Assembly: GCF_004762045.1 (NCBI RefSeq)
Contig: NZ_SJOM01000007.1
Coordinates: 3,233,806-3,297,805, forward strand
Length of the DNA: 64,000 nt
DNA from: Mycobacterium sp. DL99
Lineage (GTDB): Bacteria; Actinomycetota; Actinomycetes; Mycobacteriales; Mycobacteriaceae
Reading direction: 5' to 3'
Numbering within the stretch: the first letter of the stretch is position 1; each line of letters opens with the position of its first letter. The translations under genes and the position numbers were made by a program. A model generated the notes under the pieces. That model saw only the letters and a list, made by a program, of their open reading frames with translations, ran no database searches and had not been told where the DNA came from. Below, one piece after another: positions 1-9,224 of the stretch.

Positions 1-89
1 TTCCGGGACTGGCGATCGTCGGCTGCACGCTGGCGGTCACCGTCGTCGGCCGCTATCTACAGCAACGTCTGGAAGGACGGCCGACATGA
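1..89 (+). CDS. C-terminal end of an ABC transporter permease (partial)
   Basis: Only the last 28 codons are inside the window. They read a hydrophobic stretch (PGLAIVGCTLAVTVVGRYL) followed by a short charged tail, which is how DppC/OppC-type inner membrane permeases end. The stop codon TGA overlaps the ATG of the next gene (ATGA), so the two are translationally coupled. Because the next gene encodes the matching dipeptide-type double ATPase, this is inferred to be the second permease of the same importer. The body of the gene and the substrate-binding protein lie upstream of the window. Confidence 0.75.
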   Translation, partial: PGLAIVGCTLAVTVVGRYLQQRLEGRPT

Positions 90-1795
90 CCGAGGTATTG
101 CCGGAACGGGCCGAGCGGACTGATCGGAGGGTGGCCCGGTTGGTAGACGTCTCAGATCTCGAGGTCAGCTTCGGCACCGGGGGGAGTCGCCGCCAGGTGG
201 TCCACGGGGTATCCCTGCATGTCGATGCGGGGGAATGCCTGGCCATCGTCGGAGAATCCGGGTCGGGCAAGAGCGTCACCGCGCGTACCCTGTTGGGCTT
301 GACCGGCTCAGGCCCGAATGCTTCGCCGCAGGTGACGGCGAACCGGCTTGAGGTCGTGGGCGAATCGGTACTGGGATACCGCGACCGGGACTGGCGGGCC
401 GTCCGCGGCAAGAAGGTCGGTTTCGTGTTGCAGGACGCCCTGGTGTCCCTGGATCCGCTGCGCAGCGTCGGCAGGGAGATCGCCGAGACATTGCGGCTGC
501 ATCGCTTCGGCAACCGCGCGCGGCGTGCTGCCCGGGTCATCGAATTACTCACCGCGGTAGGCGTTCCGGAGCCGCAGCTGCGGGCCCGGCAGCTCCCGCA
601 TGAGCTGTCGGGCGGTCAACGCCAGCGGGCGCTGATCGCATCGGCGATCGCGTTGGACCCGCCGCTGCTCATCGCGGACGAGCCGACCACCGCAGTGGAT
701 GTCACGGTGCAAGTCCAGATCCTCGGCCTGCTGGCAGAGATGAAGGAACGCGGCACCGGCCTCATCGTGATCAGCCATGACCTGGCTGTGGTGAGCCGGC
801 TGGCCGACCGGGTGGCAGTGATGCGCAACGGACGAGTGGTGGAACAGGGGCCGGTGGCCGAGGTGCTCTCGACGCCCTCGCATCCCTACACCCGGTCATT
901 GCTCGACGCGGTGCCCGCCGCGCATCGTAAGGGCACCCGGCTGTCGGATATGCCGCCGCGGCCCGTGCATCCCGTGCCTCGCAGCGCACCGCCCGCTGAC
1001 GGGGTCCTGCTGCGCGCCGACGGTTTGGTGAAGAAGTTCACCGGCCCCGACGGCGTGGCCCGCACCGCCGTCGACGGTGTCTCGTTCAGCCTCGGGGTCG
1101 GCGAGACACTCGGCATCGTCGGAGAATCCGGATCGGGCAAGACCACCACGGCACGGTTGGCCCTGGCCCTGCTGGATCCCGACGAGGGCACCGTGCAGTT
1201 GGCCGGTGAACCGTGGAGCGAGGCGACCGAAGCTCAACGGCGGCCCCGGCGCCGCCGCATCTCGGTGATCTACCAAGACCCGCTCGGATCTTTCGATCCA
1301 CGTTGGACGGTGCGCCGGATCATCGAGGATGCCCTGCCCGCCGATCGGTTCCCGGATGCCGACGCCCGCCGCCGTCGCACCGAGGATCTCCTCGCCGATG
1401 TCGGGCTCAGCCCGGAACACCTGGACCGTCGGCCGCTCCTGCTCTCGGGCGGCCAGCGTCAGCGGGTCGCGATCGCCCGAGCGCTTGCTGCCGAGCCGGA
1501 CGTGATCGTCTGCGACGAACCGGTGTCGGCGCTCGACGTCACCATCCAGGCTCAGGTGCTGGATCTGCTCACCGACCTGCAGGACCGACTCAAGTTGTCC
1601 TACCTGTTCATCTCGCACGACCTCGGTGTCATCCACCACATGGCCGACCGGGTCCTGGTGATGCGTCAAGGGCGTGTCGTCGAGTCAGGCCCGGCTGCAG
1701 ACATTTTCGACAATCCGCAGGATCCCTACACCCTTGAGCTGCTCGCGAGTCTCCCGACGGGCGAGCCCGAATCCGTTGCCGGAGGTTTACCATGA
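86..1795 (+). CDS. Fused DppD-DppF-type ABC importer ATPase (two nucleotide-binding domains)
   Basis: This 569-residue protein has two complete ABC domains in tandem and would power a peptide/opine/nickel-type importer on the inside of the membrane. The first domain has Walker A GESGSGKS at residues 56-63, the signature LSGGQRQR and Walker B LLIADEP. The second has Walker A GESGSGKT near residue 346, another LSGGQRQR and VIVCDEP. Each is followed by the oligopeptide-importer C-terminal stretch (HPYTRSLL, DPYTLELL). Starts and stops overlap by four bases with the permease before it and the monooxygenase after it, so it is the middle of one operon. The flavin enzymes downstream suggest the substrate is a small organosulfur or amine compound rather than peptides; that is inference. 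Confidence 0.9.
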   Translation: MTEVLPERAERTDRRVARLVDVSDLEVSFGTGGSRRQVVHGVSLHVDAGECLAIVGESGSGKSVTARTLLGLTGSGPNASPQVTANRLEVVGESVLGYRDRDWRAVRGKKVGFVLQDALVSLDPLRSVGREIAETLRLHRFGNRARRAARVIELLTAVGVPEPQLRARQLPHELSGGQRQRALIASAIALDPPLLIADEPTTAVDVTVQVQILGLLAEMKERGTGLIVISHDLAVVSRLADRVAVMRNGRVVEQGPVAEVLSTPSHPYTRSLLDAVPAAHRKGTRLSDMPPRPVHPVPRSAPPADGVLLRADGLVKKFTGPDGVARTAVDGVSFSLGVGETLGIVGESGSGKTTTARLALALLDPDEGTVQLAGEPWSEATEAQRRPRRRRISVIYQDPLGSFDPRWTVRRIIEDALPADRFPDADARRRRTEDLLADVGLSPEHLDRRPLLLSGGQRQRVAIARALAAEPDVIVCDEPVSALDVTIQAQVLDLLTDLQDRLKLSYLFISHDLGVIHHMADRVLVMRQGRVVESGPAADIFDNPQDPYTLELLASLPTGEPESVAGGLP

Positions 1796-3162
1796 CCCGC
1801 CAGATCGTGCTCAACGCGTTCGACATGAACTGCGTCGCCCATATTGTCGCCGGAACATGGCGGCATCCGGAGTCGCAGGCGGTGCGCTACAAGGACATCG
1901 ACTACTGGCTGGATCTTGCCAAGGTGCTCGAGCGTGGTCTGTTCGACGGGCTGTTCATCGCCGATGTACTGGGCATCTATGACGTCTACGGCGGTGGTCC
2001 GGCGGCCGCGCTGCGCTCCGGTGCCCAGGTGCCGGTGAACGATCCGCTGCTCGTGGTACCCGCCATGGCCACTGTTACGAAAAACCTGGGGTTCGGCATC
2101 ACCGCAGCCACATCGTTCGAGCATCCGTATTCGTTCGCCCGCCGGATGTCGACCCTGGACCACCTCACCAAGGGGAGGGTCGGCTGGAACATCGTCACCG
2201 GGTACCTGGAGAGCGCCGCGCGGAATCACGGCCTGGACACCATCACCCCGCACGCCGATCGATACGACATCGCCGACGAGTACACCGAGGTGCTGTACAA
2301 ACTGTGGGAGGGCTCATGGGAGGACGACGCCGTCGGCGTCGATCCGGGCCGGGCCACCTATGCAGACCCGGACAAGGTGCATCCGATCGCCCATGACGGC
2401 GAGCATTTTCGAGTTCCGGGCATCCACCTGTGCGAGCCGTCGCCTCAACGCACACCGGTGCTCTATCAGGCCGGTGCATCCAACCGGGGCCGACAGTTCG
2501 GGGCTGAGAACGCCGAGGTGATCTTCATCGGCGCACCGACCAAGGAAATACTGCGTGAGGCGGTGGCCGACATCAGGGCCCGCGCTGCCGCGGCCGGGCG
2601 TGACCCCTATGACGTGAAGATCGTCAACGGCCATGTGGTGGTGACCGGGGCAACCGAACGGGCCGCCCAGGCCCGCTATGACGAGTTCCGCCGCTATACC
2701 GATCCTGAAGGCGCCCTTGCCCTGTGGTCCGGGTGGCTCGGAACCGACCTGTCGCGTTTCGACCTCGACGACCCGGTTGCGGTCACCGACAACGAGTTCC
2801 TCAAGTCCTCGGTGGAGATGTTCGGCCAGGGGCAGTGGACGCTGCGGGACTTCGTCGACGCGAAAGCGATCGACGCCGAGGGCGGATTCACCGTCGGCTC
2901 CCCGACCCAGGTGGCCGACGAGCTGCAGGAGTGGGTCGAGGAAACCGATGTCGACGGGTTCAACCTGACCAACGTGATCACCCCGGGTTCGTTCGTCGAC
3001 TTCGTCGACCATGTGGTGCCGGAGCTGCAACGGCGCGGCCTGTACAAGACCTCGTATGACGAGGGAACCCTGCGCCACAAGCTGTTCGGCCGCGGCCCCC
3101 GCCTGCCCGAAACCCACCGCGCCGCCAACTACCGCCACGCCAACCAGGAGGCAATCCGATGA
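1792..3162 (+). CDS. NtaA/SnaA/DszA-family FMNH2-dependent monooxygenase
   Basis: The 456-residue product has the N-terminal strand and length typical of two-component flavin monooxygenases related to nitrilotriacetate monooxygenase NtaA, SnaA and the sulfone monooxygenase DszA. Family hallmarks seen are the TRQIVLNAFDMN start, the GRVGWNIVTGYLESAARN segment near residues 125-143, and YQAGASNRGRQFGAENAEVIF in the flavin-binding part of the barrel. Such enzymes use reduced FMN from a separate reductase to cleave C-S or C-N bonds; no reductase is visible here. The ATG overlaps the ATPase stop (ATGA) and its own stop overlaps the next start. The substrate cannot be read from sequence. Confidence 0.9.
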   Translation: MTRQIVLNAFDMNCVAHIVAGTWRHPESQAVRYKDIDYWLDLAKVLERGLFDGLFIADVLGIYDVYGGGPAAALRSGAQVPVNDPLLVVPAMATVTKNLGFGITAATSFEHPYSFARRMSTLDHLTKGRVGWNIVTGYLESAARNHGLDTITPHADRYDIADEYTEVLYKLWEGSWEDDAVGVDPGRATYADPDKVHPIAHDGEHFRVPGIHLCEPSPQRTPVLYQAGASNRGRQFGAENAEVIFIGAPTKEILREAVADIRARAAAAGRDPYDVKIVNGHVVVTGATERAAQARYDEFRRYTDPEGALALWSGWLGTDLSRFDLDDPVAVTDNEFLKSSVEMFGQGQWTLRDFVDAKAIDAEGGFTVGSPTQVADELQEWVEETDVDGFNLTNVITPGSFVDFVDHVVPELQRRGLYKTSYDEGTLRHKLFGRGPRLPETHRAANYRHANQEAIR

Positions 3163-4376
3163 CATCCACCACTGCTCAGCCCGTCACCTACGGATCCGAT
3201 CGGCTCGCCAACCTGATCGCCGCGATCGGAGAGGGCGCGCTGGAGCGCGAGCGGACCGGCGAACGACCCTTCGCCGCAATCGATCTCGTTCGCGCCGAGC
3301 GGCTCGGCGCGCTGCGGGTGCCCAGCGCCGACGGTGGCGGCGGGGCGAGCCTGCGTGAACTGTTCGCCCTGGTCATCGAATTGGCCACCGCCGACGTGAA
3401 CGTCGCACACATCCTGCGCGGACATTTCTCCCACGTCGAGGAGCGGTTGCGGCTCGATGCCGAGCAGCGCCGCCGGGTGACCGAGTTGGCGCTGTCCGGC
3501 GCGATCGTCGGTAATGCCTCGACCGAACTGGGCTCGACCCCGGCCGGTGGGTTCACCTGGCAGACCAAGCTCACCCGCGACGGCGACGGATATCGGCTCA
3601 ACGGCAAGAAGTTCTTCACCACCGGCACGCTGTACGCCGACTACGCCGAGGTGCTGGCCAGCAATCCCGAGGGGGCGTCGGTGATCGCCCTCGTTCCCAC
3701 CGACCGGCCCGGATTCACGGTGGTCGACGACTGGGACGGCATGGGGCAGCGCGCCACCGGAACCGGTACTGCCACTTTCGAGGACATCGCGGTATCCGCT
3801 GACGAGGTGCTGGAGTTCGCCCCGCCGAACGCCGACGACGAGGAGCAGTCGCTGTACCTGTCCGGCGCGTTCTTCCAGCTGTACGTGACGGCACTGGAAG
3901 TCGGTGTGGTGCACGCACTTCGCAATGATGCGGTGGCGCATGTGCTTCAGCGCCCACGCAGCTTCGCCTGGGCGCCGACCCCCACGGCCGCCGATGACCC
4001 ACTGTTGCAGCGCGAGATCGGTGAGATCGCGGCCGCCGCGTACGCCGGGCAGGCCACGGTGCTGGCCGCCGCCGATGCCCTGGCCCTGGCGTTCGAAGCC
4101 GACACCGACGGGACCGACCCGGGCCTCGAACTCGCCCATGAGGCGTCCGCGCAGGCCGCGGCCGCCAAGATCGTGGTCGATGCACTGGCGCAGAAGGCGG
4201 CGGGGCAGATCTTCGACGTCGGCGGGGCATCGGTGGTGCGGCAGTCGCATCTGCTCGATCGGCATTGGCGCAACATCCGGACGCTGGCCTCACACAACCC
4301 GTCGTCGTACAAAGCGCAGGCGCTCGGTGCCCTTCACGTCCGCGGCACTCGGCTGCCGGGCAGTGGCTACTTCTGA
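3159..4376 (+). CDS. Acyl-CoA dehydrogenase-like flavin monooxygenase (SfnB/DszC type)
   Basis: The 405 residues follow the acyl-CoA dehydrogenase fold: an N-terminal helical domain, a central strand domain with NASTELGST and the NGKKFFTTG segment, and a C-terminal helical domain ending QAAAAKIVVDALAQKAAGQIFDVGGAS. Members that sit next to NtaA/SnaA-type monooxygenases are usually flavin monooxygenases of sulfur assimilation (SfnB, DszC) rather than true fatty acid enzymes, and that is the reading preferred here. It is coupled to the previous gene by an ATGA overlap. Its 3' end runs ten bases into the convergent gtrA-type gene, leaving no room for a terminator between them. Confidence 0.88.
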   Translation: MTSTTAQPVTYGSDRLANLIAAIGEGALERERTGERPFAAIDLVRAERLGALRVPSADGGGGASLRELFALVIELATADVNVAHILRGHFSHVEERLRLDAEQRRRVTELALSGAIVGNASTELGSTPAGGFTWQTKLTRDGDGYRLNGKKFFTTGTLYADYAEVLASNPEGASVIALVPTDRPGFTVVDDWDGMGQRATGTGTATFEDIAVSADEVLEFAPPNADDEEQSLYLSGAFFQLYVTALEVGVVHALRNDAVAHVLQRPRSFAWAPTPTAADDPLLQREIGEIAAAAYAGQATVLAAADALALAFEADTDGTDPGLELAHEASAQAAAAKIVVDALAQKAAGQIFDVGGASVVRQSHLLDRHWRNIRTLASHNPSSYKAQALGALHVRGTRLPGSGYF

Positions 4377-4870
4377 TCCGACCGGGCCCGCGGGCCGGCG
4401 GGATCAGCACGAAACACCACCCACCGGATCGCGCTGTACATGTACACCGCCTCGCAGCCGCCTGCAACGATCCGGGCCAGGTGGTACTCGACACCCACGG
4501 CCGCCAGCCCGCTGGATACACCCAGGATGAACGCCAGGTAGTTGATCACGACGACCACCAGGTACACCGTCAGTTGAGGACCGACAGCGGCGTGTGAGCG
4601 GAAGTTCAGTGTCCGGTTCAAGTAGTACGCGAGGCTGAAGGCACCGGCGTATCCCACGGTCACCGCGAGCGGTAGCGGAGCCCGGAAGAAGCCGTGCAGG
4701 ACCGTCAGAATCGTGAGATCGACGCCGAAGGTGAAGGTGTTGATCACCACAAAGCCGAGGAATGTCGGGGCCACAAGAGAATTCAGAGGCGCCGGCAGGG
4801 CGTGCACTACCAGTACGCACAACCGGTGGAACCGCTCAGCGGTGGATACCCGGCTTCGTTCGTCTCTCAC
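4367..4870 (-). CDS. GtrA-family four-helix membrane protein
   Basis: The 167-residue protein has four hydrophobic segments with GtrA hallmarks: FVVINTFTFGVDLTIL in the first helix, YAGAFSLAYYLNRTLNFRS between the second and third, and the closing AIRWVVFR. GtrA proteins sit in the inner membrane and are thought to flip or present polyprenyl-linked sugars for cell-wall decoration. The chosen start is GTG at 4870, which overlaps the stop of the upstream frameshifted gene (GTGA), so it looks coupled to the Rieske operon, an unusual partner. The 3' end overlaps the convergent dehydrogenase-like gene by ten bases. Confidence 0.8.
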   Translation of the reverse strand: MRDERSRVSTAERFHRLCVLVVHALPAPLNSLVAPTFLGFVVINTFTFGVDLTILTVLHGFFRAPLPLAVTVGYAGAFSLAYYLNRTLNFRSHAAVGPQLTVYLVVVVINYLAFILGVSSGLAAVGVEYHLARIVAGGCEAVYMYSAIRWVVFRADPAGPRARSDQK

Positions 4871-5192
4871 ATGGACACCGTGGCATCGGAAGGTGTCAGG
4901 TGCGTGAGCGCCGAGCGAACTTCGATGGAGCCCTGGCGGTCCCGCGCATCAGTCCCGGTCCGGGCCGGGATGTATCTGATGTTCAGGCGGGTCAGCCCGC
5001 GCAGGATGAATGTGGGCAGATAGCGGTACTTGCGGGCGTCCGCAGGACCGTGCACCTCCTCGTCGATCCAGATGCGCTCGGTCCGGTCGAGCAATCGGTT
5101 CAGGCTGACCAGGCCTTCGGTGCGGACCAGCGGGTGTTGTCGGTGAAGAAGTCGATCGCATCGACGTCGCCGCGAGTGATTTCGATACTCAC
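4867..5192 (-). pseudogene. Small gene of the Rieske operon, broken by a one-base frameshift
   Basis: A GTG at 5192 overlaps the stop of the SnoaL-like gene (GTGA) and reads VSIEITRGDVDAIDFFTDN, then hits a stop in that frame. The next frame carries on with sensible coding (LVRTEGLVSLNRLLDRTER, then KYRYLPTFILRGLTRLNIR) up to 4867, where its stop overlaps the gtrA-type start. One base missing near 5135-5137, inside GACAACACCCGC, would join both parts into a protein of about 108 residues. No family is recognised. It could be a true pseudogene, a programmed frameshift or a sequencing error; the four-base couplings at both ends argue that the intact form was a real operon member. Confidence 0.6.
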
Positions 5193-5653
5193 TCCGAGAT
5201 CTCAACTCCCTCATAGCTGGTCAACATCTCGGTGTTGGGCAGCGCCATCTGCAGGTACAGATCGATATGACGGATCTTGTCCTCGGCGGTGAACTCGTAT
5301 ACCGAGATCGAGTTGACCACCGACTCGAAATCGCCCATCTTCGTGTGTTCCTCGAGTTCGAGGTACACCACACCGTCGACTTCGCTGACTCGCTTGAACA
5401 GGCCGTCCCACTCCGAGGCCGAGGCCCAGTTGGTCATGAAATCGGTGTACTCGTCCCAGTTCATCACCTCTTTGAAGTTGCCGATCCGTTCGAACTCGTC
5501 GACCGCGACCAGGGCCGCCAGCGGCGCCCAGCCGTCGATCCCGAACCCTGGCTGTTTTGCAGCGTTTACCAACTGCTTGGTAGTGACCGCGTACTGCACC
5601 ACTGCGCGACAGCGGCCGGTGTAGTCGTCGACAACCTCATGGACGTGTTTCAC
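5189..5653 (-). CDS. SnoaL/NTF2-like protein of the Rieske oxygenase operon
   Basis: This 154-residue protein has the size and pattern of NTF2/SnoaL-like alpha-beta barrels (VYLELEEHTKMGDFESVVNS, then EDKIRHIDLYLQMALPN near the C-terminus). Such folds act as small isomerases, hydratases or oxygenase beta-like subunits, and they commonly accompany Rieske oxygenases. The start is taken at GTG 5653 because an AGAAGGA ribosome site lies seven bases upstream; the open frame runs further upstream without homology. It lies 41 bases after the Rieske gene and overlaps the next gene by four bases. A role as accessory or beta-like subunit is inferred from context. Confidence 0.78.
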   Translation of the reverse strand: MKHVHEVVDDYTGRCRAVVQYAVTTKQLVNAAKQPGFGIDGWAPLAALVAVDEFERIGNFKEVMNWDEYTDFMTNWASASEWDGLFKRVSEVDGVVYLELEEHTKMGDFESVVNSISVYEFTAEDKIRHIDLYLQMALPNTEMLTSYEGVEISE

Positions 5654-5694
5654 GCAAAGTTCCTTCTCTGTGGTGGTTTTCGAGATCTGGTAGA

Positions 5695-7077
5695 TCAGGA
5701 CCCGGCGCCTGCGGCAGCGAGGTACTTGTCGACGACCGAATGGAAGTGCGCGATCACGACCTCTTCCTTGACCAGGGCCATGTGCTTCAGCGCGGTGTTG
5801 CGCAACCCGATCTGCTGGCGCGGCATCTGTTCGTAATCCTGTTGTAGCGCTTCGAAATACTTGTAGCTGCCGGCCTCGTCGACCACTATCGCCTCGGCGG
5901 CGAAAGCCGCCTTCATCTCGTCGGGCAACCACATGTAGCTGGCGACGTGCCAGATGCACCGGTTGGGGTCACCGTCCGGGTGGGGCAGAGACATGATGAT
6001 CGTCGCCTCTCCGGCGCGGATGGTCATGAAGAAGTTCGGGAACCATACCCAGCCGTGGTTGTCGCTCATCTGGGCGTCGGTCAGCCCGCTGACGTCAAGC
6101 CCCATGCCGGTCAACGTGTCTCGTGTCGCTGTCTGCAGCAGTGTGCGGGCGGTGACCCCGTCGGGAAATGTCAGCGATCCGTCGTCGGCGCGGTACCCGG
6201 CGACGAGTTCGGAGAAGCGGGGGAGCACCGCGACGGTGGACGGGAACGTCTCAGGTAGGTCCATGATGCCGTCGACCTGTTGCTCCGGGGTGGCGCCGAC
6301 GACGTCGAACGGGGCCATCGACACGCTGTGCTGGTCGAAGAACCGGTACCGGCTCGTGGCCGGGTCGATGTTGATCACCCGCAGTAGCTGCGGGTGGATG
6401 CCGTCGATGTGGTAGCCCTCCTGGAAGGCGTCCAGGACCACTTTCCAGTTGCAGTCGATGGCCTCGGTCACGTCCATCACGGTGACCATCTCGTCGAGGT
6501 GATACGGCGCCAGCATGGTCGCGACCTCCTCGCCGATGAAGTCCGCCAGGGGTTCGGCGGTCGGATCAGGATTGAGGAAGATGAACCCGGCGAATGTGCC
6601 CACCGAAACCTCGATCAGCCCGTGGGTGTCCTTGTCGATCGGTCCGGCCAGGGCCTCCCGCAACATTCCTTTGAGCCGCCCGTCGAGGTCGTACGACCAC
6701 AAGTGGTACTGGCACAGGAAGCCGCGCTTGGCGTTTCCGCGGGCGTCACGGCACAGCACGTTGCCCCGGTGCCGGCATGCGTTCACGAAGCCTCGGATGG
6801 TGTCGTCCTTGCCGCGCACGACGATGTAGGACTGATCGAAGATCTGGTACTGCTTCCAGTCGCCGGCTTTGGTCAACTCGTCCGCCCGGCCGACCACCTG
6901 CCAGACTCTCTTCCAGATCGAATCACGTTCCTGAGCAACGAATTCCGGTGCGACATAGCGACTAGTCGGAATCTGCATCCGATAGGCATCGGGCGCGATG
7001 TCATCCAGGCCGGTGGCGTTCTCGACCCAATTTCCGGGGCGTGCTGTCGGCACGGGCGGACCTCCTCTATCGATCAC
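5695..7077 (-). CDS. Rieske aromatic-ring-hydroxylating oxygenase, alpha subunit
   Basis: The 460-residue protein has an N-terminal Rieske [2Fe-2S] domain, with CRHRG near residue 90 and CQYHLWSYDLDGRL about 20 residues later (the Cys-X-His ... Cys-X2-His ligand pattern). The C-terminal catalytic domain has the mononuclear iron histidines in NWKVVLDAFQEGYHIDGIHP. It would add oxygen to an aromatic or polycyclic substrate in the cytoplasm, taking electrons from a ferredoxin system not seen nearby. It is the first gene of a minus-strand operon and is transcribed away from an unknown gene at 7226, with a near-palindrome between them. Confidence 0.93.
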   Translation of the reverse strand: MIDRGGPPVPTARPGNWVENATGLDDIAPDAYRMQIPTSRYVAPEFVAQERDSIWKRVWQVVGRADELTKAGDWKQYQIFDQSYIVVRGKDDTIRGFVNACRHRGNVLCRDARGNAKRGFLCQYHLWSYDLDGRLKGMLREALAGPIDKDTHGLIEVSVGTFAGFIFLNPDPTAEPLADFIGEEVATMLAPYHLDEMVTVMDVTEAIDCNWKVVLDAFQEGYHIDGIHPQLLRVINIDPATSRYRFFDQHSVSMAPFDVVGATPEQQVDGIMDLPETFPSTVAVLPRFSELVAGYRADDGSLTFPDGVTARTLLQTATRDTLTGMGLDVSGLTDAQMSDNHGWVWFPNFFMTIRAGEATIIMSLPHPDGDPNRCIWHVASYMWLPDEMKAAFAAEAIVVDEAGSYKYFEALQQDYEQMPRQQIGLRNTALKHMALVKEEVVIAHFHSVVDKYLAAAGAGS

Positions 7078-7152
7078 TGGGCGGTGAGGTGCTGACGGCC
7101 GGTGTGCCCGGCCTTGTCGGCGCCAGGAAGTAGTTTGTGACTGCGATCACTA

Positions 7153-7170
7153 CTATACATTTATGCATAG
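7153..7170. promoter_or_regulatory. Candidate operator between the Rieske operon and its divergent neighbour
   Basis: CTATACAT and ATGCATAG form an inverted repeat with one mismatch and a two-base spacer in the AT-rich divergent intergenic region. A TetR gene lies at 7719 on the plus strand, so this is a plausible TetR binding site. No binding data are available; the link is inference. Confidence 0.45.
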
Positions 7171-7225
7171 CTAATACAACGGTGCATATATCGGATCGAG
7201 TCATGGCGATCGGGGAGGTGTTCTG

Positions 7226-7699
7226 GTGCGGTCTCTGTTGGAGGTCATGGCCGAAAGTGCGGAGCAAGCGGTGATCTGGGCCGGCGGACTCATCTGTGAC
7301 CGAGCACTTGAGGGTTGGGCGGTGGTCGTCTGGCTGCCTGAACTGGCCGCGACGCCGGCGCTGGAGATCGTTGGCGCCCAGACGCGGGTTTGCGCCCTGG
7401 ATGCCGAGATGACCGGCGCCGGGGCGCCGCTGGTGCGGATTTCACAGGCTGGGGCTCCGCGGATTCAGACGTATGTCTGCGACGTGCCGGCCTCTGATGG
7501 CCCGCCGAGTGAAGGGATTTGCCTGGTGAGCGCTGACAGCGCATTTCAGCATCGACTCAGCGGTGCCGCGCGCGCCTTCAAGGCGCAGGCACTGAACGCC
7601 TGCGGAAGTCCCGCGGATGTCGGAAAGACGGAAGCCTTCCGACCCGCCGACCGGGGGTGGGTGGCGCGGCCGGCGGTCGCCGCCACGCCCGTTGGCTAA
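7226..7699 (+). CDS. Hypothetical protein, divergent from the Rieske operon
   Basis: The 157-residue product matches no family I recognise. It starts at GTG 7226 with a GGGGAGG ribosome site nine bases upstream, which supports real translation. The sequence is alanine- and proline-rich, has no obvious signal peptide or membrane helix, and carries scattered cysteines (residues 24, 52, 84, 98 and 125). It ends 19 bases before the TetR gene, so the two are probably co-transcribed. The last 40 residues are low in complexity and may be poorly conserved. Confidence 0.5.
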   Translation: MRSLLEVMAESAEQAVIWAGGLICDRALEGWAVVVWLPELAATPALEIVGAQTRVCALDAEMTGAGAPLVRISQAGAPRIQTYVCDVPASDGPPSEGICLVSADSAFQHRLSGAARAFKAQALNACGSPADVGKTEAFRPADRGWVARPAVAATPVG

Positions 7700-7718
7700 C
7701 GTTTGACAGGATGGGGCC

Positions 7719-8336
7719 ATGGCCGAACGCTGGACGAAGCAACGCCGCTTGGAACACACGCGCAACGTTCTGCTGGACGCTGCCGAAGAGGTATTTGCGC
7801 GCAAGGGGTTTGACGGGGCCGCGTTAGAGGACATCGCCGAGGTCGGGGGCTACACCCGCGGCGCCATCTACTCCCACTTCGGGAGCAAGGCGGAGTTGTT
7901 CCTGGCAGTGGTCGAACGACAGCGCCAACAGTTCCTCGACGGCTTCGCCGACGTCATCGCCACATTTCACAGACTCGACGATCTCGATGCCGATGAACTC
8001 GGTGACCGCTGGCGGGATCTGGTCGCCGCCGAGGGGCCCGACCGCGCCGTCCTCGGATGCGAGTACACCCTGTTCCTGCTGCGCAATCCCGACGCGCGGG
8101 AACGAGTGGCAGCACAGCGAGAGGAGACCGCTCGCGCCCTCGCCGACTACATCTCCAAGGGCGCCGCGCGCCTGGGCGGCCACCTGAGTATCCCGGCGCT
8201 GGACCTGGCCCGGGTCATTCTGGCCGCCAACGACGGCGTCACCCTCAACAGCCTGCTCGACGACCAGGCGGTCTACCGCCCGTTCCTTCGCATGGTTCTG
8301 GCCAATATCGTTGTCCCCAAGGGGAACAACTTGTGA
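7719..8336 (+). CDS. TetR-family transcriptional regulator
   Basis: A 205-residue regulator. Residues 12-58 form the TetR helix-turn-helix ([19 protein letters not shown], then [17 protein letters not shown]), followed by an all-helical ligand-binding domain. The gene overlaps the EamA exporter that follows by four bases (GTGA), so regulator and exporter are made together. It most likely controls its own operon and perhaps the divergent Rieske operon through the dyad at 7153-7170. Its two ends resemble the shortened TetR remnant at 21629-21808, which makes it the best available template for that broken gene. Confidence 0.9.
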   Translation: MAERWTKQRRLEHTRNVLLDAAEEVFARKGFDGAALEDIAEVGGYTRGAIYSHFGSKAELFLAVVERQRQQFLDGFADVIATFHRLDDLDADELGDRWRDLVAAEGPDRAVLGCEYTLFLLRNPDARERVAAQREETARALADYISKGAARLGGHLSIPALDLARVILAANDGVTLNSLLDDQAVYRPFLRMVLANIVVPKGNNL

Positions 8337-9205
8337 CCAAGACCGGACATCCGGCGCGCACCGGCGCGCTGATGGCCATGGCGTCCATGCTGTGCGTGCA
8401 GATTGGGCTGGCGGTGGCAGTCGGCCTGATCGATGACATCGGAGCCGAGGGTGCCGCGTGGCTGCGCCTGGCGTGGGCCGGTGTTCTGATGCTCGTGATC
8501 GTGCGGCCGCGCCCGTCGGCCTTCACCAAATCCGCATTCTGGACGTGCGTCGCGCTCGGTGTGGTCACGGCCGGAGTGACGATGCTCTTCATGGCGGCCC
8601 TGTCCCGGATCCCGCTCGGCACGGCCAGCGCGCTGGAATTCCTCGGCCCGCTCGGGGTCGCCGTTGCCCACGGGAAGGGGCGCAATCGGATTCTGTGGCC
8701 CGGGCTGGCAGCGGCCGGCGTGGTGCTACTCACCGAACCCTGGTCGGGCGACGTCGACCTCATCGGTGTGCTCTACGCGCTGTGCGCCGCACTGTGCTGG
8801 GCCTGCTACATCCTGCTCACGCAACGCGTCGGCGACGAGGTGGCCGGTATCCAGGGCTTGGCGGTGTCCATGCCGGTCGCCGGCCTGGTCGGCACCGCGG
8901 TTGTCGGGCCGTCGGTATTTCCTCAGTTGACACCGCAGTTGCTCTTGATCGGAGTGGGGCTCGCGATCCTACTGCCGGTGATCCCTTTCACCCTCGAGAT
9001 GTCTGCGCTCCGGTATCTGAGCACCGCCGCGTTCGGCACGCTGATGGCCCTGGAGCCGGCATTCGCGATGCTGGTCGGTTTCGTTCTGCTCCACCAGGTC
9101 CCGGCTCCGGCCGCCGTGATCGGCATCTGCCTCGTGGTGGCTGCAGGCGTCGGCGCGGCGCGTACCGGAGCTCGTGCCACACCGGTCCCCGCCGAGATCG
9201 GCTGA
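8333..9205 (+). CDS. EamA/DMT-family transporter
   Basis: The 290-residue protein has about ten hydrophobic segments in two EamA-like halves, with [22 protein letters not shown] in the first half and [22 protein letters not shown] in the second, as in RhtA/YdcZ-type drug/metabolite exporters. The start is GTG 8333, overlapping the TetR stop (GTGA); the open frame extends upstream only as an overlap with TetR. It is likely an inner-membrane exporter of an amino acid or small metabolite under control of the TetR upstream. The substrate is unknown. Confidence 0.85.
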   Translation: MTKTGHPARTGALMAMASMLCVQIGLAVAVGLIDDIGAEGAAWLRLAWAGVLMLVIVRPRPSAFTKSAFWTCVALGVVTAGVTMLFMAALSRIPLGTASALEFLGPLGVAVAHGKGRNRILWPGLAAAGVVLLTEPWSGDVDLIGVLYALCAALCWACYILLTQRVGDEVAGIQGLAVSMPVAGLVGTAVVGPSVFPQLTPQLLLIGVGLAILLPVIPFTLEMSALRYLSTAAFGTLMALEPAFAMLVGFVLLHQVPAPAAVIGICLVVAAGVGAARTGARATPVPAEIG

Positions 9206-9224
9206 TCAGGTTACGCTGGCGCCA

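Noticed and set aside
3129..4265. 378-codon frame antisense to the acyl-CoA dehydrogenase-like gene
   Set aside because: A shadow of the real gene in high-GC DNA; the plus-strand frame carries clear family motifs.
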